This document shows, in pieces, positions 60,405-64,000 of a stretch of DNA of 64,000 nt. Made by a program: the position numbers and the translations under genes. Position 1 is the first letter of the stretch, and every line of letters starts with the position of its first letter. Under the pieces are notes generated by a model. The model saw nothing but the letters and a program-made list of their open reading frames with translations. It did no database searches and had not been told where the DNA came from. Source of the stretch: Brucella pituitosa (lineage in GTDB: Bacteria > Pseudomonadota > Alphaproteobacteria > Rhizobiales > Rhizobiaceae); contig NZ_PYSY02000002.1 in NCBI RefSeq assembly GCF_003049685.1, positions 1,277,501 to 1,341,500 on the forward strand, in the 5' to 3' direction.

Positions 60405-62540
60405 TCAGAAGCTGCCTTTGATGCCGACACCAAATGTGCGTGGCAAGGTCATGCTGGCTTGCGTCGTTGCACCGCTGATGCCACGCGTTGCTTGCAGAGA
60501 CGTTGGCGCGCGCTCGTTGAAGATGTTTTTTACAAAGCCATAAAGCTGGAATTTCTCAGTGAAATCATAGCTCATGCGGGCATCGGCAATCGTATAAGCA
60601 CCAACCCAGTATGCCTTCGTGTTTGCAACATCTGAATAATAACCGTCCGTATGGCGAACATTGCCCGAGACGTTGAATTTTTCAGTTACATCCCAGCTCG
60701 CGCCGAAGTTCAGCATATAGCCGGGAGATTTTGCGAACTCATTGTCTTCATACGAAGCATTGCTGGAGATTTCATCGATCTTGGTGCGCAAAATGCCCGC
60801 ACTCGACTTGAGCGTCAGATTGTCGAGCACTTGATAGTCTGCACCAATTTCAAGGCCGTAGGCATGAGCTTTTTCGGCGTTGATGGTGTAAGACTGGACG
60901 ATATTATTCGGCAGGACAACGGGAATGTTATACTGCGCATTTTTCATGTCCATGTAGAATATGTTGGCGTTCAGAACGAGCTTGTTATCCAGCACTTCAG
61001 CCCGCGTGAACAGCTCATAGTTCCACAGAGTTTCTTCATCGAACTTGTTCCACTTGCTGGATGCAGGGTTCGTTGTGTTCATATAAAGCGACACGCCGCC
61101 CGGATTGTATCCGCGACTAACAAGACCACCGACTGTCAGATCGGGTGTGATAGCATAGGCCAGCGACACTTTAGGCAGGAAAGCCGAGAAGGTTTCATCG
61201 AAGTTGACGGGCTCATAGGAATAGACAGAAACACCATCACGCTGAATGTTATCCTGCTGGTAGCGCATGCCACCGGTAAGGGTCCATTGATCATTCATGC
61301 GCCAGCTTAACTCACCGAACAGGCCGAGATTTGTCTTCTTGTCATCGAATGTGGAGAGATAATTATTGGTGGTTTTATTGCTCGCATTCAGCAGATAAAG
61401 CGCTTCGTCCGTTTTGGTGTGTGCGTAATAGATGCCTGCTACGCCGCTGATAACGTCTTCCTGATCGCCATAGGTAACGCGAGCTTCATTTGAAACATTG
61501 GTCTGGTCGATATTGGCATCGCCACCGTTTACAATACCCGTCGAGCGTTCGACACTGGAGTCGGAAAACTGCGTCTGGTTGAAGAGTTTAAATCCATTAT
61601 CGAGATCATAGCTGACGTCCAGTATGCCGGTATTGGTACGCTGATCCCATGTCGGCATGCTCTGTCCGTTATAGTCCAGCTCATAATAGAGAGGTGTTGC
61701 GGCCTCATAGGTCGGGCGATTGCTCTTGTTGAAAGAGTAGGTGAGCTTTGCTTCAAGGCCGGGGATCTCGGCAGGTTGCCACAGAAGCTTCGAGCGTATG
61801 TTCAGTGACTGGAAGTCGTGATCGGTGCCCGAAGAATAGAAGCCCGGATTGATATAGTCGATGAAAGTATCGCGACCCGAATAATCAATCGCGAGACGGC
61901 CAGCGACTTCGTCTTTATAAAGCGGACTGTTCAGCATGATCGAGGTGCGCTTGGCATTGTAATTGCCAATCTCGACCTGATAAGCGCCTTCCTGCTCGAA
62001 TGTTGGGTCTTTGGTGTTGACGACGATCGCACCAGCAATAGCATTTGCGCCCTGCGATGTGGTTTGTGGGCCACGGAAGACTTCGATGCTGTCAACATCC
62101 CAGATTGGTGCTGAGCCAAAAATGAACTCATTGTAGTTCAGATAGTGGCCATCGAGATTGATCGTCGCGCGGGGGACAGTGCCGGAAAAGAAGGCCGTTG
62201 CACCATTGTTCGGTCCCTGGCTGTCCTGACCGCGAATAACGGGCGCGCCGACGGTATCGGTGTAAACGACATTGGGTGTGCCGCGAACAGCTTCTGAGAC
62301 AGAAGAATCGCCAGTTTTTTCTTTAGCGATTTCCTTGGCGGTAATCACGGTGACCGATGAGGCGGTGTTCTTGATATCACGCGCGATTTTTTCGCCGGTA
62401 ATGACCAGCGTATCGAGCACCAATGTTTTGGATTCGCCTGACGTCTGGGCATCCTGCGCAAGGGCAGGCGAACCAGCAAGTGCCACAAGCGTCAACGCGC
62501 TGACACTATAGAAAAAGCCACGGGTAGAACGGATATTCAT
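60405..62540 (-). CDS. TonB-dependent outer-membrane receptor
   Basis: Outer-membrane receptor of 711 residues. The signal peptide ends at ALAQ (about residue 28-29). DTLVITGEKI is a TonB-box-like segment near residue 45. A plug domain follows (VIRGQDSQGPN, FRGPQTTSQGANAIAGAIVV), then a 22-stranded barrel ending in aromatic phenylalanine (FGVGIKGSF). The substrate is not clear; siderophore uptake is suggested by the iron-type ABC ATPase nearby, but the adjacent monooxygenase and IclR genes allow other ligands. The ATG at 62540 follows GGGGCGACCT. Confidence 0.92.
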   Translation of the reverse strand: MNIRSTRGFFYSVSALTLVALAGSPALAQDAQTSGESKTLVLDTLVITGEKIARDIKNTASSVTVITAKEIAKEKTGDSSVSEAVRGTPNVVYTDTVGAPVIRGQDSQGPNNGATAFFSGTVPRATINLDGHYLNYNEFIFGSAPIWDVDSIEVFRGPQTTSQGANAIAGAIVVNTKDPTFEQEGAYQVEIGNYNAKRTSIMLNSPLYKDEVAGRLAIDYSGRDTFIDYINPGFYSSGTDHDFQSLNIRSKLLWQPAEIPGLEAKLTYSFNKSNRPTYEAATPLYYELDYNGQSMPTWDQRTNTGILDVSYDLDNGFKLFNQTQFSDSSVERSTGIVNGGDANIDQTNVSNEARVTYGDQEDVISGVAGIYYAHTKTDEALYLLNASNKTTNNYLSTFDDKKTNLGLFGELSWRMNDQWTLTGGMRYQQDNIQRDGVSVYSYEPVNFDETFSAFLPKVSLAYAITPDLTVGGLVSRGYNPGGVSLYMNTTNPASSKWNKFDEETLWNYELFTRAEVLDNKLVLNANIFYMDMKNAQYNIPVVLPNNIVQSYTINAEKAHAYGLEIGADYQVLDNLTLKSSAGILRTKIDEISSNASYEDNEFAKSPGYMLNFGASWDVTEKFNVSGNVRHTDGYYSDVANTKAYWVGAYTIADARMSYDFTEKFQLYGFVKNIFNERAPTSLQATRGISGATTQASMTLPRTFGVGIKGSF

Positions 62541-62840
62541 AGGTCGCCCCAAACATGAGTGTGTAAGTCATGTTCTGTTATCCCCATGATGCCAATTCCG
62601 CAATAAGGAATGCATACCGCAATACAGTATGAGCGCAAGCTGATTGTTGATGTTGCACATTAGCAACGCATTGACCTGTCGCCCCTCGCGAAGCACAGAG
62701 TTTTGAAACGCAATCATGGAAATAGCTTTCAGGCCGGGCATGACTTTGTGTGAGCTTGAGGCTAAACATCGCTCAAAGCGGAACAAAAATGATCGAACGG
62801 TTTTGATGATCTGGAATCGTTCTGATGGGAGGCGGAGCAT
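62541..62840. promoter_or_regulatory. Divergent control region of receptor and IclR gene
   Basis: This 300-base gap holds no gene. ATTCC-N7-GGAAT at 62595-62611 and ATAC-N9-GTAT at 62614-62630 are adjacent inverted repeats, each containing CCGCAATA (62598-62605 and 62617-62624, 19 bases apart). They are candidate regulator sites 55-90 bases before the receptor start. Confidence 0.4.
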
Positions 62841-63659
62841 TTGAAAGAACAGGATGAATTTCCGGCTGATGAGGCTGAGACCGTGGGAGATAAACGCTCC
62901 GGTACGATCCAGTCGGTATCGATTGCAGCACGGTTTCTCAAAATTCTGGCCAATGCCGAAAATGAGCTCGCCTTGGGAGAGGTTGCAAAGCGGGCAGGCA
63001 CAGGCGGATCGACGGCGCATCGCTATATGCAAAGTCTTGTGAAGGAAGGGCTTGCAAAGCAGGACCCGGTCAGCGGATTTTACGATCTCGGACCAACGGC
63101 ACTCAGCATTGGCATTGGAGCGTTGAAGCGGGTCGATGCGGTGGAAATCGCCGCACAGCATATGAAAGCCTTGGCACAGCGTCATGCCATGAGCGGCGGC
63201 GTGGCGATCTGGACGGATCGTGGCCCAACTTTGGTGCGCTGGTATCGAAGCGCCTATTTTTCGGTAAACCCGCTGGCGCTCGGCGATACTTTGCCGGTCG
63301 ATAACACGGCCTGCGGTCTGGTCTTTCAGTCGTTCCTGCCCAAGAGCAGCATTGATGCGGTTCGCAAGGTTCAGCCTGCCAGTTTTCGTGGCACGCCACC
63401 CACTAAAGCTGTTCTCGATAAGGTGCGCAGTGACCGCTGGTCAGAGATGACCAGCCATCTTTTATCGAATGTGACCGGGCAGGCGTCACCTGTATTAGAT
63501 GCACAGGGCGAAATTGTTTGCGTGATGACGACCGTCGCCGATCTCGGCCAGCTTCGTACCGATGAAGAACGCAGAGCACTTTTTCATGAAGCCTGCATTG
63601 TCAATCAATCTACGGGCGGCCTGATTGTCGACACGCAGCTGGAAATGCCTGAGAGCTAA
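62841..63659 (+). CDS. IclR-family regulator beside the TonB receptor
   Basis: A 272-residue IclR-type regulator with N-terminal winged helix (about 22-85: SVSIAARFLKILANAENELA then GGSTAHRYMQSLVKEGL) and effector domain with ASPVLDAQGEIVCVMT near 215-230. The TTG at 62841 is used because GGGAGGCGGAG stands just upstream. It is divergent from the receptor and probably controls it. Its stop overlaps the 3' end of the convergent ABC ATPase gene by 4 bases. Confidence 0.9.
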   Translation: MKEQDEFPADEAETVGDKRSGTIQSVSIAARFLKILANAENELALGEVAKRAGTGGSTAHRYMQSLVKEGLAKQDPVSGFYDLGPTALSIGIGALKRVDAVEIAAQHMKALAQRHAMSGGVAIWTDRGPTLVRWYRSAYFSVNPLALGDTLPVDNTACGLVFQSFLPKSSIDAVRKVQPASFRGTPPTKAVLDKVRSDRWSEMTSHLLSNVTGQASPVLDAQGEIVCVMTTVADLGQLRTDEERRALFHEACIVNQSTGGLIVDTQLEMPES

Positions 63660-64000
63660 GCAGCGCTGCTTTTAGGAACAATGAGCGGCGTACCGGAAAC
63701 AGGGTCTGGGATGATGATGGAGGTAAGGCCAAACACATCTTCGACCAGTTTTTCTGTAACGATATCGGCAGGCTTGCCCTGCGCAATCAAAGCGCCTTCG
63801 CGCATTGCGATCAGATGGGAAGCATAGCGGCAGGCATGATTGAGTTCATGCAAGACCGCCACGACGGTTCGTCCCTGCTTGTTAAGTTGTGCCAGAAGAT
63901 CGAGCAACTCGATCTGATGCGCGATATCGAGATAGGTCGTCGGTTCATCGAGAAGCAATATCGGCGTGTCTTGCGCCAGCACCAAAGCGATCCAGACGCG
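63656..64000 (-). CDS. Iron-siderophore type ABC ATPase (partial, C-terminal part)
   Basis: The last 114 residues of a FecE/FhuC-type ATPase; the gene continues beyond the window. RVWIALVLAQDTPILLLDEP covers the end of the signature region and Walker B, followed by TTYLDIAHQIELLDLL, which is characteristic of iron-siderophore and B12 importers (D-loop YLD). The switch histidine is in AVLHELNHACRYA. With the TonB receptor nearby, ferric-siderophore uptake is likely. Confidence 0.9.
   Translation of the reverse strand, partial: RVWIALVLAQDTPILLLDEPTTYLDIAHQIELLDLLAQLNKQGRTVVAVLHELNHACRYASHLIAMREGALIAQGKPADIVTEKLVEDVFGLTSIIIPDPVSGTPLIVPKSSAA

Noticed and set aside
62568..63185. Minus-strand frame covering the receptor-IclR gap
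   Set aside because: It runs through the control region and antisense to the IclR gene; no family character.

Overview
The window reads as chromosomal DNA of an alphaproteobacterium of the Brucellaceae (Ochrobactrum/Brucella type). The grounds are the protein character throughout, a denitrification set of norCBQD, pseudoazurin and nnrS, the rhizobial-type NAD regulator beside nadABC, and many copies of a roughly 100-bp two-hairpin intergenic repeat of a kind I associate with Rhizobiales. No rRNA, tRNA, insertion sequence, prophage or CRISPR array was seen. The assignment rests on recognition, not on a search.

Layout. (1) 0.2-5.4 kb: nitric oxide reductase operon norCBQD plus a DUF2478 gene. 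(2) 5.4-10.0 kb: ubiTUV (minus strand) divergent from ubiD-ubiX (plus strand), an oxygen-independent ubiquinone module with a perfect FNR/NnrR-type box between them. (3) 10.0-11.6 kb: a ProP-like transporter. (4) 11.7-25.3 kb: an arginine-family amino-acid island with two complete polar amino-acid ABC importers, two Lrp regulators, a RocB-like hydrolase, ornithine cyclodeaminase, CtlX, dimethylargininase and an M20 amidohydrolase. (5) 25.4-30.2 kb: an amino-sugar operon (chimeric regulator, SIS isomerase, ROK kinase, nagA) and cutC. (6) 30.4-35.0 kb: an ABC exporter, divergent from pseudoazurin and nnrS, with a second perfect FNR-type box. (7) 35.1-40.1 kb: a cation diffusion facilitator, an NCS2-like permease, an iron alcohol dehydrogenase and a short-chain dehydrogenase. 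(8) 40.2-44.8 kb: nrdHIEF behind a cobalamin riboswitch. (9) 44.8-54.4 kb: an IclR-controlled catabolic cluster with one ABC importer, two paralogous binding proteins, two dehydrogenases, a polysaccharide-deacetylase-fold hydrolase and an AbgB-like amidohydrolase; its substrate is unknown. (10) 54.6-59.0 kb: nadQ-nadABC with paired operators. (11) 59.0-64.0 kb: a flavin monooxygenase, a TonB-dependent receptor, an IclR regulator and the end of an iron-type ABC ATPase that leaves the window.

How the parts work together. Regions 1, 2 and 6 serve life without oxygen: NO reduction, quinone synthesis without O2, copper electron transfer to nitrite reductase and NO-linked NnrS. Regions 4, 5 and 9 are scavenging units in which importers are paired with hydrolases and local regulators. 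nrdHIEF is a cobalamin-independent ribonucleotide reductase expected to be switched off when B12 is plentiful. The least explained items are the IclR cluster (9), the RpiR/DeoR chimera whose first codons come from a repeat, and the hairpin covering the ubiD start codon.
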